A DNA stretch of 64,000 bases from Desulfuromonadales bacterium (GTDB lineage Bacteria; Desulfobacterota; Desulfuromonadia; Geobacterales; Pseudopelobacteraceae): contig DUZS01000010.1 of assembly GCA_013349405.1 (NCBI GenBank), positions 1 to 64,000 of the forward strand, written 5' to 3'. The notes under the pieces were generated by a model that was not told the origin of the DNA, searched no databases, and was given only the letters and a program-made list of their open reading frames with translations. The translations under genes were made by a program, and so were the position numbers. The first letter of the stretch is position 1, and the number at the start of each line of letters is the position of its first letter. Shown one piece after another: positions 15,147 through 25,089 of this stretch.

Positions 15147-17564
15147 TCACCCTTCCCCTTTCACCCTTCTTCGTATCCACCACTCTCTCACCAGCATTGC
15201 GGCAAACAGCACAAATGACACCAACGTCAGGTATTTACCGATTTTGAAGGGAAGCGGATCGAAACGGAACTCGACTCTATGGGTACCCGGAGCGAGATAG
15301 ACGCCACGCAGGATATAGTTGGCCCGCTGGATATCAACAGCCTTGCCATCCACATCAGCCTTCCAGCCCTTATAATATTTTTCACCAAGCACCAGCATGG
15401 CATTTGCTGTATTGGCAACAGACAGGTCTATCTTCTCGCCTTCATAGCGGGTGACCTTGACATTCCCTGTCGCTGCAGTTGCTGCAGCGCCAATTTCAGC
15501 CATCTGCAGAGCAGGCGGCGACTCGACGACGGCAAAGCGGCGCGGCTCAAATTGCTGACTTTGCATAACGGCCAAAACCTGCTGCGGTTGTGAAACCGTC
15601 AGCACTGAAGGAACCAGCCATGCTTTGGGCATGACCGCGCGGTTCTCCAGCACGACCTCATTGCCGTCAGGTGACTGGAACAGCGGTGCGTACTTGTCGC
15701 CGAGCTGGGCGCGTTCCTGCGCGTATTGGGCAGCAGAATAGATGACGTAGCGGACGTTGATTATATCCGGCAGTGCCGACATGAGACTGAATGAATCGAG
15801 AAAATTCTGCCAGCGCTGCTGCTGCACCGGCATGGGGATAAACATGACCGGAACATTATTGGACGAGTAGGGGCCGGGACCTCCCGAGACCGGAAGTACC
15901 CGATACTCTTTTGGCTGGCCTTTCAGGAAGTCCACAACCGGAGTAGTATAATTTTTTTTCGTCTCTTTGGGGGCATCAACAAGAAACATATATTTAGCAT
16001 TCACCCGACCGACATCAAGAACAAAAAGGAGAATAAGCAGATAGCCCGCCCATTGCCCGGCCCTCCGACTGCGGGTTCCGGCAATCACAGCGGCATACCC
16101 TGCGGCAAAGAGCGCTGCAATAGCTGTTTCAACGATCACATTGATCCAGCGCTGCGTAATGAGTTGCGGGCCCTGCTCATAGCGGGTCGGTTGACCAAGA
16201 AACTCGACAAAGGAGCGCATAAAAAAATCTTTTCCGAAGTATTCCACACCAAGAAGTACCAGCAGCGCGATGACCAGTGCTGTAATACCATGGAGATAGC
16301 GGCGAAATGCAGGACTTGTGCGGATTTCCTCGTCACGGAGAAGGTCCAGACCGCGTGCAGCCAGGGCGGCACCACCGATAAGCGGAACGAAGAGCATCAT
16401 TTTGGGAACACGAAAGCGGTCGATACCGGGGAAGAAGTCAAAGAGGAGGTTGTAAAAGGGGGTGTACTTACCCATGGAAAAGAGCAGGCCGCCGATGATG
16501 GCGCCGAGCGCAAGCACGGTATGGCGATCACGACGAAATATAAGGGGAAGGGGCAACAACAGCCAGGGAAGCATACCGAAATAGCTGACTGTCTGGGTGA
16601 ACGCCATTCTCCCCCAGTAGTATACACCGATATTTGTAGGATTTTCGCCCCCCTCCTGACGGGAAAAACCGAATAATCCGGGAATGAGAAACCCGGCTAA
16701 TTCCTCCGGCGGCAGTGACCACATCATCGCCTCATCGCGATCAAGCCCACCTTTGCCCTGATTCGCACCGCTCATAGCCCCCCGATTGGTCTCTTTTGAC
16801 CAGTTGGCCAGCGGCAGCAGATCAATGGCTACGGTAGAGAGAAAAAAACAGAGCACCACCAGATTGAGGCCGACCAGTCGGAGCGACTGCCCCTTTTTGC
16901 CTTCGGTCACCGCAATGCCGATCAATCGGCAGATGCCAAAGGCGCCGACACAGAGGCAGGTGTAGTAGGCAATCTGCCAATGGGTGTAAAAAAACTGCAG
17001 CGCCAGGACAAACGCGGTCGCCATGAACCAGACAGCCCGCCGGGTCTGAAAGCCCCGTTCGAACAGGTAAAATGCCCAGGGGGCGACGCAGATCGTGGCA
17101 ATCTTAAGAACGTGGCCGGCATTGATCAACGAAGCCATCTCCGGCGCCAGGGCAAAGATGAGCCCGCCAAGCAGTGATGCAAGCAGGCTTGCCCCGATGG
17201 CACGACAGAGCATGAAGGTACCAGCGCCACCGACAAAAAAATGCAGTACGATGAACCAGCCGACGCTGGCCGGCGGCTTGATGAAATAATAGAGCAGCCC
17301 CTGCCAGAAGAGGAAATGATTGCCAAGGCCGCCCCCTTCAAGGGTGTTGCCGCTGTTATTGTAGATGTCCCAGTCGGCGGTCAGCTTGAGTGAAAAAATA
17401 TCGGTGAGAGACTGATGAGAGAGACGAATTACCGCCCAGTAGTATTCGTTGATGATATCCGGAGCGCGAATAATCTTGTCGGTAAAGAGGATTTTCCCGT
17501 AGCAAAGGATGCAGAGAGTAAGCAGCACTCCCAGGAAGATGTAATTTTTTTTCTGCTCCGTCAT
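15147..17564 (-). CDS. YfhO-like polytopic membrane protein
   Basis: An 805-residue membrane protein with about a dozen hydrophobic helices in the first 500 residues, then a large soluble C-terminal domain and a final helix. The arrangement (first external loop with 'DIINEYYWAVIRLSHQS', 'GLLYYFIKPPASVGW' and a late LGEKYYKGWKADVDG) matches the YfhO family, polytopic proteins related to GT-C glycosyltransferases that use lipid-linked sugars. Its stop is adjacent to the trmN6 start and its start overlaps the stop of the next gene by 4 bases (ATGA). In this polysaccharide operon it probably adds or modifies a sugar at the periplasmic face. The function is inferred from context. Confidence 0.75.
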   Translation of the reverse strand: MTEQKKNYIFLGVLLTLCILCYGKILFTDKIIRAPDIINEYYWAVIRLSHQSLTDIFSLKLTADWDIYNNSGNTLEGGGLGNHFLFWQGLLYYFIKPPASVGWFIVLHFFVGGAGTFMLCRAIGASLLASLLGGLIFALAPEMASLINAGHVLKIATICVAPWAFYLFERGFQTRRAVWFMATAFVLALQFFYTHWQIAYYTCLCVGAFGICRLIGIAVTEGKKGQSLRLVGLNLVVLCFFLSTVAIDLLPLANWSKETNRGAMSGANQGKGGLDRDEAMMWSLPPEELAGFLIPGLFGFSRQEGGENPTNIGVYYWGRMAFTQTVSYFGMLPWLLLPLPLIFRRDRHTVLALGAIIGGLLFSMGKYTPFYNLLFDFFPGIDRFRVPKMMLFVPLIGGAALAARGLDLLRDEEIRTSPAFRRYLHGITALVIALLVLLGVEYFGKDFFMRSFVEFLGQPTRYEQGPQLITQRWINVIVETAIAALFAAGYAAVIAGTRSRRAGQWAGYLLILLFVLDVGRVNAKYMFLVDAPKETKKNYTTPVVDFLKGQPKEYRVLPVSGGPGPYSSNNVPVMFIPMPVQQQRWQNFLDSFSLMSALPDIINVRYVIYSAAQYAQERAQLGDKYAPLFQSPDGNEVVLENRAVMPKAWLVPSVLTVSQPQQVLAVMQSQQFEPRRFAVVESPPALQMAEIGAAATAATGNVKVTRYEGEKIDLSVANTANAMLVLGEKYYKGWKADVDGKAVDIQRANYILRGVYLAPGTHRVEFRFDPLPFKIGKYLTLVSFVLFAAMLVREWWIRRRVKGEG

Positions 17565-18676
17565 TGCTTACCTCTCACTTGAGTATATACCGCCAGAGTT
17601 TCCCGGGCAGCCGTTTCCCAGGAGAACAGAGCTGCGCGCGCCCGGCCGGCCTCGCGAAGATGTTCAGCCAGAACCGGATTTGAAAGTATTCGCATTATAG
17701 CGGCTGAAACCCCGTCAATGTCAGTCGGTGACACCGTTATTCCAGCGTCACCAACCACTTCCGGTAGCGAGGTTGCATTTGATGTTATGACCGGAACGCC
17801 ACACGCCATTGCCTCCAAAGGCGGAAGACCGAAGCCTTCAAAGAGTGACAGATAGAGAAAAACCCTGGCCCTGTCATAGATAAACGGAAGATCAGCGTCC
17901 GGGACAAAGCCGGTAAAAATTATTTCCGAGTCAAGGTGCAGCTCTTTTATCCGCGCAAACAACTTTTCGTAGAGCCATCCTTTGCGACCGACAATAACCA
18001 GCTTATCTGCAAGCGCAGCGTTCTTTTTTAACCGGTAAAAGGCCTCAATCAGGGTGTCCAGATTTTTGCGCGGCTGAATGGTACCCACGTAGAGCAGATA
18101 TTCAGCTGGAAGTCCATATGTGCGGCAGACTCTCTCACCATCAGCGGAGGAACGTTGTTGAGTCATATGAGGATCAAATCCAAGCATGATGGCTTTAACC
18201 TTCTCCGGAAGACAGCCAAAGTCGTCACGAATTTCCTGCCTGGCATGTTCTGAATCTGTAATGATAAAGCTGCTGCGACGAGCGGCAATAGGTATCTGCA
18301 GGCGCCAGTACATCCGGGCGGCAAATTTTTCTGTCTCCGGGTGTTTGAGCGGTATCAGATCGTGCAGGGTGACCACAACCGGGCAGGAGGCATGGTATGG
18401 AATCGCACTTTTCGGGCAATGCAGCAGATCCACCGCTTCCCTCGTGCAGGCGTGCGGGAGAAGTACGTGTTCACGCCACAATCTGGCCAGTGGGTTTTTC
18501 CCTGGCAGAACAATTTCTTTAGCAGCGGGAAAACGACCCAGATGATCGGAATCGTTATAAAAAACCACATACTCATTGTCGCGGTCAATGCGCAGCAGAG
18601 CATCAACAAGCCCCAGCACATAGGTTCGGGGACCGCCTTGTGTCGAGATAGTGGAGGCATCAATGGCAATACGCAC
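17561..18676 (-). CDS. glycosyltransferase family 4 (GT-B)
   Basis: A 371-residue enzyme starting at GTG (MRIAIDASTISTQGGPRTYV) 2 bases after the preceding stop; an upstream in-frame extension to 18808 would overlap that gene and is rejected. Family marks are the N-terminal glycine-rich loop (GGPRTYV), 'YLLYVGTIQPRKNLDTLIEA' and the nucleotide-sugar site 'SLFEGFGLPPLEAMACGVPVI' with the E...E pair of GT4 retaining enzymes. It probably transfers a hexose, such as mannose, to the growing surface glycan on the cytoplasmic side. It is most similar in layout to the gene at 19479-20636. Confidence 0.85.
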   Translation of the reverse strand: MRIAIDASTISTQGGPRTYVLGLVDALLRIDRDNEYVVFYNDSDHLGRFPAAKEIVLPGKNPLARLWREHVLLPHACTREAVDLLHCPKSAIPYHASCPVVVTLHDLIPLKHPETEKFAARMYWRLQIPIAARRSSFIITDSEHARQEIRDDFGCLPEKVKAIMLGFDPHMTQQRSSADGERVCRTYGLPAEYLLYVGTIQPRKNLDTLIEAFYRLKKNAALADKLVIVGRKGWLYEKLFARIKELHLDSEIIFTGFVPDADLPFIYDRARVFLYLSLFEGFGLPPLEAMACGVPVITSNATSLPEVVGDAGITVSPTDIDGVSAAIMRILSNPVLAEHLREAGRARAALFSWETAARETLAVYTQVRGKQ

Positions 18677-18678
18677 GT

Positions 18679-19479
18679 TCAGCTCTCTTCGTGATTTTTT
18701 CTGAATTTCGGGTGCAGACGCATAAGTCCGTGCAGCCCCAGTTTTCTCAAAACATTTTTGGTGACATTCATACCACCCTTGATGACAAACCAACAGCCAG
18801 CCCGCCAACGGGGATACCCGGCAGCAACAGTCACAGTAAAAACCTCACGCCGGGCGGCCAGAAACCGCTCATCACTGGCTCCGCCATAGCGCATGTTTGC
18901 CAGTATTCGTTCGATATAGCGAAACCGGCATCCTGCCCGATAGAGTCGTAACACCAGCTCATAGTCCATGGCGACTTTCAGCCGTGTATCGAACAGGCCG
19001 GCCTGGTCATACGCGCGGCGGCGGACAAAGGTCGCCGGATGATTGACCGGCATGTCATGCCACACCCGCTCATCCACCGGTGCAGGCTTCAAACGGAACA
19101 GCGGAGTATCACCCTGGAAACGAAGCATATCGCCATGCACCACATCACAGGTTGGATCAGCATCAAATGCGGATGCAACAGCAGCAAGCGCCCCGACTGC
19201 ATAGGTGTCATCGGAGTTGAGAATACCGATGATGTCTCCACAAGCCATCCGGATACCTTTATTGAAGGCATCGGAAATACCATCGTCCGGCTCTGAAACC
19301 CAGCGGATACGCGAATCTTTATCTGCACTGCTGCGAATAATATCCAGAGTGCCGTCGCTAGAGCCGCCATCGATGATGATATATTCAAAAACGCAGAAAT
19401 CCTGGGAGAGTACGCTTTGAATGGTTTCCGTCAGGAAGGTTCTGCTGTTATAGGTGACGGTGATAATTGAGAAACGCAT
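18679..19479 (-). CDS. glycosyltransferase family 2 (GT-A)
   Basis: A 266-residue enzyme with the GT2 fold: N-terminal 'FSIITVTYNSRTFLTETIQS', first nucleotide-binding aspartate in 'YIIIDGGSSDGTLDII' and a DxD-type motif in 'IIGILNSDDTY'. An acidic 'MDYELVLRL' follows in the acceptor region. There is no membrane segment. It shares one base with the stop of the upstream gene and is two bases from the next, so it is tightly packed in the operon. The sugar and linkage cannot be read from the sequence. Confidence 0.85.
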   Translation of the reverse strand: MRFSIITVTYNSRTFLTETIQSVLSQDFCVFEYIIIDGGSSDGTLDIIRSSADKDSRIRWVSEPDDGISDAFNKGIRMACGDIIGILNSDDTYAVGALAAVASAFDADPTCDVVHGDMLRFQGDTPLFRLKPAPVDERVWHDMPVNHPATFVRRRAYDQAGLFDTRLKVAMDYELVLRLYRAGCRFRYIERILANMRYGGASDERFLAARREVFTVTVAAGYPRWRAGCWFVIKGGMNVTKNVLRKLGLHGLMRLHPKFRKNHEES

Positions 19480-20636
19480 CAGGCAGCACCGCAGGCTTTT
19501 TTATACACGGCCATGGTTTTTCTGGCGGTATCATTCCAGTTAAACCGACTGGCCCGCTCAAGCCCCTGCGCGCGCATTCGGGTCAGCTCTCCCTCATCGT
19601 TCCAGACAGACCATATCGCCGTCGCCATTGCTTCACTATCAAGCGGGTCAAAAGTTACCCCTGCGTCACCAGCAACTTCCGGTAATGACGTGGTGTTGGA
19701 ACAGACAACCGGACAGCCGCAGGCCATCGCTTCGACAAGTGGAATGCCGAATCCCTCAAAGAGTGACGGGAATACCATGAGGCGGGCGCAGTTATACAGG
19801 CCGGGGAGATCTGCGGCAGGAAGATAGCCGAGAATTTTGACATCGTCGGTAAGGCCGAGCCTGCTTATTTCAACTTGTATATCGGAGTGCGACTGCATAG
19901 CAATTCCTGTCAGCACGAGCAACCCTTCAAACGCATGCCGTTCCCGCATCAGTTTGAGGGCAGCCAGCAGGCGTTTGTGGTTTTTATGTGGCCACGTTGC
20001 AGCCGGATAGAGCAGGAACGGTCTGGCAAGCCCGTATTTATCACGGATTGCCGCTAATAATTCTGAATTGTCAACAGGTCGATATTCCGGACCATAGCCG
20101 GTATGTATAACCTCAATTTTTTCGGCCTCAATGCCATATCGGTCAGTCAGACACTCTTTGGTAAAGGTAGCACTGACAATGATCTGCGTTGCGCGCTCTG
20201 ATGAAATCCGGTAGAGACGTTGACGCTTGAGCAGTTCTGTACGGCTAAAAAATTCCGGAAAGAACTCGTGCTGCATATCCCAGAAGGTCAACACCGATGG
20301 GAGCTTGATATCCGGAGGTGTGAGCACCGTAAAGGGGTGATGAATGACATCGGCCTTAACCCGGTTCATCCGGCCGGCAAGCATATCCCGGTTGAAAATG
20401 TTTCGAACAGCACCACGAAGGAACCAGGCTGGAGATGGCTTGGCATAATTGATATATTCCAGACGAAAGTTCGGATTAACCAACGGGACCTCTTTGGCAA
20501 AGCGTTTGTCGCAGAGGATCAGATACTCGTTTTCATGATCGAGAACCTGCACCCGATCAACGAGATTTCTGAAATAGGTTTCCATTCCCCCCATGCTGCC
20601 GGGATGAAAACTGGTGGCATTAAGCCCCACTCGCAT
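19479..20636 (-). CDS. glycosyltransferase family 4 (GT-B)
   Basis: A 385-residue enzyme. It begins 'MRVGLNATSFHPGSMGGMET', where the glycine pair is the usual acceptor loop, and contains 'FLLYPAATWPHKNHKRLLAA' and 'SLFEGFGIPLVEAMACGCPVV' with the conserved E7E motif. The final segment 'FNWNDTARKTMAVYKKA' is common in mannosyltransferase-like GT4 proteins. It is part of the polysaccharide run; start and stop nearly touch both neighbours. Specificity is unknown. Confidence 0.85.
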   Translation of the reverse strand: MRVGLNATSFHPGSMGGMETYFRNLVDRVQVLDHENEYLILCDKRFAKEVPLVNPNFRLEYINYAKPSPAWFLRGAVRNIFNRDMLAGRMNRVKADVIHHPFTVLTPPDIKLPSVLTFWDMQHEFFPEFFSRTELLKRQRLYRISSERATQIIVSATFTKECLTDRYGIEAEKIEVIHTGYGPEYRPVDNSELLAAIRDKYGLARPFLLYPAATWPHKNHKRLLAALKLMRERHAFEGLLVLTGIAMQSHSDIQVEISRLGLTDDVKILGYLPAADLPGLYNCARLMVFPSLFEGFGIPLVEAMACGCPVVCSNTTSLPEVAGDAGVTFDPLDSEAMATAIWSVWNDEGELTRMRAQGLERASRFNWNDTARKTMAVYKKACGAA

Positions 20637-20639
20637 GCG

Positions 20640-21467
20640 CTACTCCGCCAAACTTTTATCAGGATGCGATTTTTTCCTCACGCCATTACTCAACTCTCCA
20701 CCGGCAGTTGCTCTGAAATCATCTTCCAGCAGCGTTTTTTTTGCTAAAAACGGTGCAACAAGACTCGCCGTTTTATGCCGTACAAGCAGAAAAAACAGGG
20801 CAGCGGGCAGTTTTTTTTCTGTTATCAAATGCACCGTGGCACCGTTAGTGTAGAAATTAAGGCCCTTGCTTTCGGCTAATAACCGCAGAGATTTACGGGT
20901 ATAAAAAGAAACATGCTGTCCATGCTCAAGCCCGAAATACCACCATTCTTCCGGTCTCGGTGCCGGTTCAGGCAGCAGGTCGGTAGTGAAGAGAATATTT
21001 TTTGAATGCTTCAGAAGCTCATCCAGCCCACCCACGGGATCGACCAGATGTTCAAATAGTTCAAAAGCCGTGACAATGTCGTAGTTTCTGCAAGTGTCAA
21101 GGTCGGCTGCGCAGCCGCCGGCAAACAGATTCGTGCAATAACGGTCGTACCACTTAAAATCAAATCCGCAGTCCCGCATCAGCCGGACAAACAGACCATA
21201 ACCTCCCGCATAGTCGAGATAATTCCCCTTCGTGTCAAAAAAGAACGTGAGCAGTACCCGGGTTATTTCAGCCAACCGGAAATTACGCCTCACCAGGCCG
21301 ATATCGCTTCCCGTTATGACTGATGAATAAGCTTCTTCAAGCCAATATGGTTCTTCGCTACAAATGAAACCGCACCAGTTGCAGCGATAGAATGCAACAT
21401 CATATGTACCGAGCAAACGGGCTCGGGAAAAAATTTCTACATTTCCATTACAAATTTTACAGGACAT
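20640..21467 (-). CDS. zinc-finger-like class I methyltransferase
   Basis: A 275-residue protein with four N-terminal cysteines (CKIC near residue 3, then CNWC near residue 29), probably binding zinc, followed by a SAM-dependent methyltransferase core ('YLDYAGGYGLFVRLMRDCGF', then FDIV-like 'YDIVTAFELFEHLVDPVGG'). This is the Methyltransf_23 arrangement often found among genes for O-antigen or capsule sugars, where such enzymes C- or O-methylate a sugar. GAGAG precedes the ATG. The target is not known. Confidence 0.75.
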   Translation of the reverse strand: MSCKICNGNVEIFSRARLLGTYDVAFYRCNWCGFICSEEPYWLEEAYSSVITGSDIGLVRRNFRLAEITRVLLTFFFDTKGNYLDYAGGYGLFVRLMRDCGFDFKWYDRYCTNLFAGGCAADLDTCRNYDIVTAFELFEHLVDPVGGLDELLKHSKNILFTTDLLPEPAPRPEEWWYFGLEHGQHVSFYTRKSLRLLAESKGLNFYTNGATVHLITEKKLPAALFFLLVRHKTASLVAPFLAKKTLLEDDFRATAGGELSNGVRKKSHPDKSLAE

Positions 21468-21480
21468 AATAAACTCTCTA

Positions 21481-22644
21481 TCACTCTAAAACGGAGACAA
21501 TTGCTTCTTCCATCAGTCGTGAAAAAGCCGTGCGCGAGTATTTCTCCCGGGCAAATCGCCCGGCCTTCTCCGACATGCTTCGCCAACTGTCGTACTCCAT
21601 CGCGGCGACCGCAAGAACAGCATTTTCAATCGCTGCCACCGTGCACTCTGTGAGCAGGAAACCTGCCTGATCAGACAGGGAAATGCCGCAGTTTTTACTG
21701 ATAACAGCAATCATTCCTGCCTGCATGCAGGTTATAGCAGCCGTTGAAATCCCTTCACTGCAGGACGGATTTATGAATGCACCGACTCGCGAAGCGATTT
21801 TCATAAAACGGCTGTCAGCGGGAAACAGAAACCCGTGACTTTTTATATTGGGTGTCTTAAAGAGCTCTGTCCGGTAGGCATCAACAAAATCACGCTCTTT
21901 CAGGTAGGGACCTACGACATGCAACGTCAGTTCCGGATGCCGTGCAAAAACTTCCAACACCAGATCAAGCCCTTTGAGAACCGCCCCGCCACCATTAAAC
22001 CAGAGAAATTCGGATGACGTGGGACCGCTCTCAGGACTCTTCACGGTTTCGGGAAGAAATGACCCGGTTGCTACGACCGGACGAATCTTACACTGAATGT
22101 CGTCAGTAAAGGTCGCCGCTGTCACTTCGTTACCAATCAGCGTAATCAGATTCGCTCTCGCCAGACCTTCGGCAAATTTTTTCAGATCATCGGCTCCAAC
22201 AGAGCGGCGGGTGCATATTGTCTCACCTCGGCGAACCTTGAGATCTTGGAGCCTCAGCGCTTCTGCCTGATTAGAGAATTCGGGGTTACTGCCGGTCACA
22301 TGAAAAATTGCTTTTGTTTTTTCACTGCTGCAGCGCAGCAGATTGCGATGGATGTCGAAAACCACGTCGTACGGTGTAACAGGCAGAAAGGCGCTATCGT
22401 CCCACGCGATCAAATCCACGACATAACCGAGTCGATTGAAGATGCGGACAATTTCAGAGCTTTCCCAGACATTGGAGTGGCCGCGAAAAAACGCCGGGTC
22501 GCCAAGCAGAGGCAGCGGCAAATAGCTGACAAGGGCCCTCCCCCTCAGTGTGGCCTTTCCGGGCGGGCGGATATTCAGTGAGCGCTGCGGCAGATAGTGC
22601 TGGCAGGCCCGCTGCAATTTGTAACCATATTCTCCCAATGACAC
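21481..22644 (-). CDS. glycosyltransferase, GT-B type
   Basis: A 387-residue protein with a weaker match to GT4 enzymes: 'FLWFNGGGAVLKGLDLVLEVFA' in the nucleotide-sugar domain and 'INPSCSEGISTAAITCMQAG', where an S-EG replaces the more common EGFG. The first domain is divergent, with 'FFRGHSNVWESSEIVRIFNR'. It lies in the same operon, 4 bases from the methyltransferase upstream. It probably transfers a sugar in the cytoplasm; the donor is not known. Confidence 0.75.
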   Translation of the reverse strand: MSLGEYGYKLQRACQHYLPQRSLNIRPPGKATLRGRALVSYLPLPLLGDPAFFRGHSNVWESSEIVRIFNRLGYVVDLIAWDDSAFLPVTPYDVVFDIHRNLLRCSSEKTKAIFHVTGSNPEFSNQAEALRLQDLKVRRGETICTRRSVGADDLKKFAEGLARANLITLIGNEVTAATFTDDIQCKIRPVVATGSFLPETVKSPESGPTSSEFLWFNGGGAVLKGLDLVLEVFARHPELTLHVVGPYLKERDFVDAYRTELFKTPNIKSHGFLFPADSRFMKIASRVGAFINPSCSEGISTAAITCMQAGMIAVISKNCGISLSDQAGFLLTECTVAAIENAVLAVAAMEYDSWRSMSEKAGRFAREKYSRTAFSRLMEEAIVSVLE

Positions 22645-22647
22645 CGG

Positions 22648-23295
22648 CTACCGCCTTCTCAGCTTAACAATAAACTGCACCGCCAGTAATGGAAAGAAGA
22701 GACGCAGCAAGGGGCCGGAAAAGCGGGAGATGCATGACTGTTGCTCGATGGTAAAGCCGCTCCGGTCAATCAACTCTGAAAAAGAGTGCCAGGTGAAAAA
22801 GCGGAGGTGAGTCCGATCCATGATGCCGGTTTCAGTATAGCGGAACTGACCGAAAAGCAGACGCAACCGTATGCTGTAGTTGGCGATATTTGGAACAGAT
22901 ACAATAACTTTCCCCCCCGGTGCAAGGTAGTCGTTGAGCGCTGTCAGAAAGAGGTCAGGCCGTTTCAGATGCTCAATAATATCGCCAAGAATAATCAGGT
23001 CATACTTGATCGCGCTTTCAGGAAGCGGTGACAGATCAAGATCAATACACCAGAACGCATCAAGCCGCTCCGCCGCCGCCATGCCTGCTTCTGCCGAAAT
23101 ATCGACTCCATGCACCACCGCCTGGTGATTTTCCCGCTTGATCCAGGCGCCAAGGGCGCCAGATCCGCAACCGATGTCCAGAACAGCAGCTTCCCCCGCG
23201 TAGAGTCCGGTAATCTTCGGGTTCACATTTTCATAAATTTCCCGGCCGGAAAACGCAGCGCCGGCGGAACCATCAGCATAATTGTTTTTTATCAA
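22648..23295 (-). CDS. class I SAM-dependent methyltransferase
   Basis: A 215-residue protein with 'VLDIGCGSGALGAWIKRE' (SAM loop), 'VHGVDIS' and 'YDLIILGDIIEHLKRPD', ending with a hydrophobic stretch. The start chosen is TTG at 23295, which overlaps the TGA of the preceding gene (TTGA) and has GGGGAGAG 5 to 6 bases ahead; starting at 23334 would need an overlap of 40 bases. It is probably a sugar or lipid methyltransferase of the polysaccharide pathway. The Methyltransf_11/23 family is broad. Confidence 0.75.
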   Translation of the reverse strand: MIKNNYADGSAGAAFSGREIYENVNPKITGLYAGEAAVLDIGCGSGALGAWIKRENHQAVVHGVDISAEAGMAAAERLDAFWCIDLDLSPLPESAIKYDLIILGDIIEHLKRPDLFLTALNDYLAPGGKVIVSVPNIANYSIRLRLLFGQFRYTETGIMDRTHLRFFTWHSFSELIDRSGFTIEQQSCISRFSGPLLRLFFPLLAVQFIVKLRRR

Positions 23296-24146
23296 GAGTC
23301 TCTCCCCTGATCGACACTGCTGCCTCGGCGCCACAATGAAAACGGCACGTCATTGCTTACTGCCACCGGGAAAAGAGCATTGACGCGTAACTGAAAATCA
23401 CGGTCGGAAAAGGGCACGAGCCGTTTACTCTTGTCAGCATAGTAACCGCCGACCGTCTCCCAGGCGGATTTCAGAAAGCAGCTCCCCGAATGGGTCATGT
23501 TCAGATCGTTGTAGCGGCGAAAGCTGCTGACGTCAGCCGGCAGACTGACGCTCAGCGCCACAGGACCACCGGGCGTTGAGCGGCTGCTCTTTGAATGCGA
23601 CGCCAATTCCTCATTGGAGCAGAAGTGGACACTGGTGCCGCCAATCATTACGACATCAGTACGGAGTTTGAAAAGTTCCAGCAGCGTGGCGACAGCATCA
23701 TGCATCAGATAATCGTCGTCGTTGAGAATTATGATCAATTCACTTGCGGCAGCTGCTACTCCCCGATTAAGGGAGAATGCCTGTCCTCTGTTGCTGTCAT
23801 TGTTCAGGAGTGTGCAGCGAATATTCCCCCGTGCTCCGAGTCGGGCAAATCCTTCCGCCAACACTGCACCAGAATGATCCGGTGAGCAATCATCAATCGC
23901 GATCACTTCGTCAGGAAGCCTGCTTTGGTTGGCAATGCTTTCAAGAGCCTGGGCAAGAAATGCTGAATGTCCGTAACACGGGATCACTACTGCTACTGAA
24001 ACTGGCGGATTCTCACTACGCAGTTGTCCAACACTACTGACTGAATTCAGAAATGCCTGGATACGACGCTGCGATATTTCCGGAGCTCCAAATAGACGGG
24101 AGACTTTCCGATAGAGGTTGTGCAGACGATAATTCAAACGTCCCAT
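23292..24146 (-). CDS. glycosyltransferase family 2 (GT-A)
   Basis: A 284-residue GT2 enzyme: 'VAVVIPCYGHSAFLAQALES', aspartates in 'DEVIAIDDCSPDHSG' and a DxD-like 'LIIILNDDDYLM'. An N-terminal extension of about 45 residues, positively charged and helical, precedes the catalytic fold. There is no predicted membrane helix. It overlaps the downstream methyltransferase start and is 2 bases from the upstream gene. Donor and acceptor are unknown. Confidence 0.83.
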   Translation of the reverse strand: MGRLNYRLHNLYRKVSRLFGAPEISQRRIQAFLNSVSSVGQLRSENPPVSVAVVIPCYGHSAFLAQALESIANQSRLPDEVIAIDDCSPDHSGAVLAEGFARLGARGNIRCTLLNNDSNRGQAFSLNRGVAAAASELIIILNDDDYLMHDAVATLLELFKLRTDVVMIGGTSVHFCSNEELASHSKSSRSTPGGPVALSVSLPADVSSFRRYNDLNMTHSGSCFLKSAWETVGGYYADKSKRLVPFSDRDFQLRVNALFPVAVSNDVPFSLWRRGSSVDQGRDS

Positions 24147-24148
24147 TA

Positions 24149-25084
24149 CTATCGCTCACTTCCGGGCCGGATTCGACGTACTCTCCTGCGTACAAACGCC
24201 TTCAGGCGACGAACTATTGAGGCAGGGCGTATTTTGAACTGCTCCTTAAAAAACAGCTGATCGTACAATTGGTGAGGATTTACCAGAGCAGGGTGTGTCA
24301 GTGCATTAACATCGCACGGAAATACCGGGAAAAAATTATTAGCCGAATATCCACCTGCGTGGGCACCTACCGTCCCAATGTTGGAAATCATATTTCGAGC
24401 GGGAATAATGCTCAGGCCATTATTGGAAAGACATGAAAAGAACCACTGACTGTCCCAGGTATTGATACGCCCGCAATAGGTATTATCAAATGTTGACGTA
24501 AGAAAACGCCGCATATAGCTATCGGCATAATAACCGTGCAGTTGCCCCTCTTTTCTGAATCGCGGCCATCGCTGCATTGTAATATCATAGTTCTGCCACG
24601 CCCTGCGCCAGGTGGCCCACCCCCAGATCGGAAAGTACCTTGAAAAAACATAGCTTTCCGGAACATCAAGCCGATCTACCAGATAGTTAGTACCACCTAC
24701 CATCATCACCCGCTCATCATCATGATAACGAGCCAGCATTTCCTGACAAAAAGGGAAAAAATCGGAATGCGGCAGACAATCATCCTCAAGGATAATCGCT
24801 TCTTCAACCTCGGAAAAAACCCAGTCAAGGCCGCTTGATACCCGCCCTTTGCACCCCAGGTTTTTTTCTGAGTAATTCTTCAGTACCCGGCACGGCCAAT
24901 CAATTTGCTCGATGATACCACGAACTTTTGCACACAGGTCAGCTTCACCAGGGCGGTCGTCCCGTGGACCATCAGCCACCAGCAACAGCATTTCCGGCTC
25001 TGCCTGACGGATAGCAGCAAAGACCTGCGCAGTGGTATCAGGGCGATTAAAGACCAGAAAGGCAACGGGAGTAATTAGTCCCAT
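24149..25084 (-). CDS. GT-A fold glycosyltransferase
   Basis: A 311-residue protein beginning 'MGLITPVAFLVFNRPDTTAQ', with 'VADGPRDDRPGE' and the metal site 'AIILEDDCLPHSDFF'. These are typical of a nucleotide-diphospho-sugar transferase group related to GT2 and GNT-I, frequently annotated as 'glycosyltransferase family 2' or HlpA-like. The 'FPIWGWATWRRAWQNYD' block is a strong marker of this group. The C-terminus is arginine-rich. Its neighbours are an FkbM methyltransferase upstream and a GT2 downstream. Confidence 0.8.
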   Translation of the reverse strand: MGLITPVAFLVFNRPDTTAQVFAAIRQAEPEMLLLVADGPRDDRPGEADLCAKVRGIIEQIDWPCRVLKNYSEKNLGCKGRVSSGLDWVFSEVEEAIILEDDCLPHSDFFPFCQEMLARYHDDERVMMVGGTNYLVDRLDVPESYVFSRYFPIWGWATWRRAWQNYDITMQRWPRFRKEGQLHGYYADSYMRRFLTSTFDNTYCGRINTWDSQWFFSCLSNNGLSIIPARNMISNIGTVGAHAGGYSANNFFPVFPCDVNALTHPALVNPHQLYDQLFFKEQFKIRPASIVRRLKAFVRRRVRRIRPGSER

Positions 25085-25089
25085 TATTT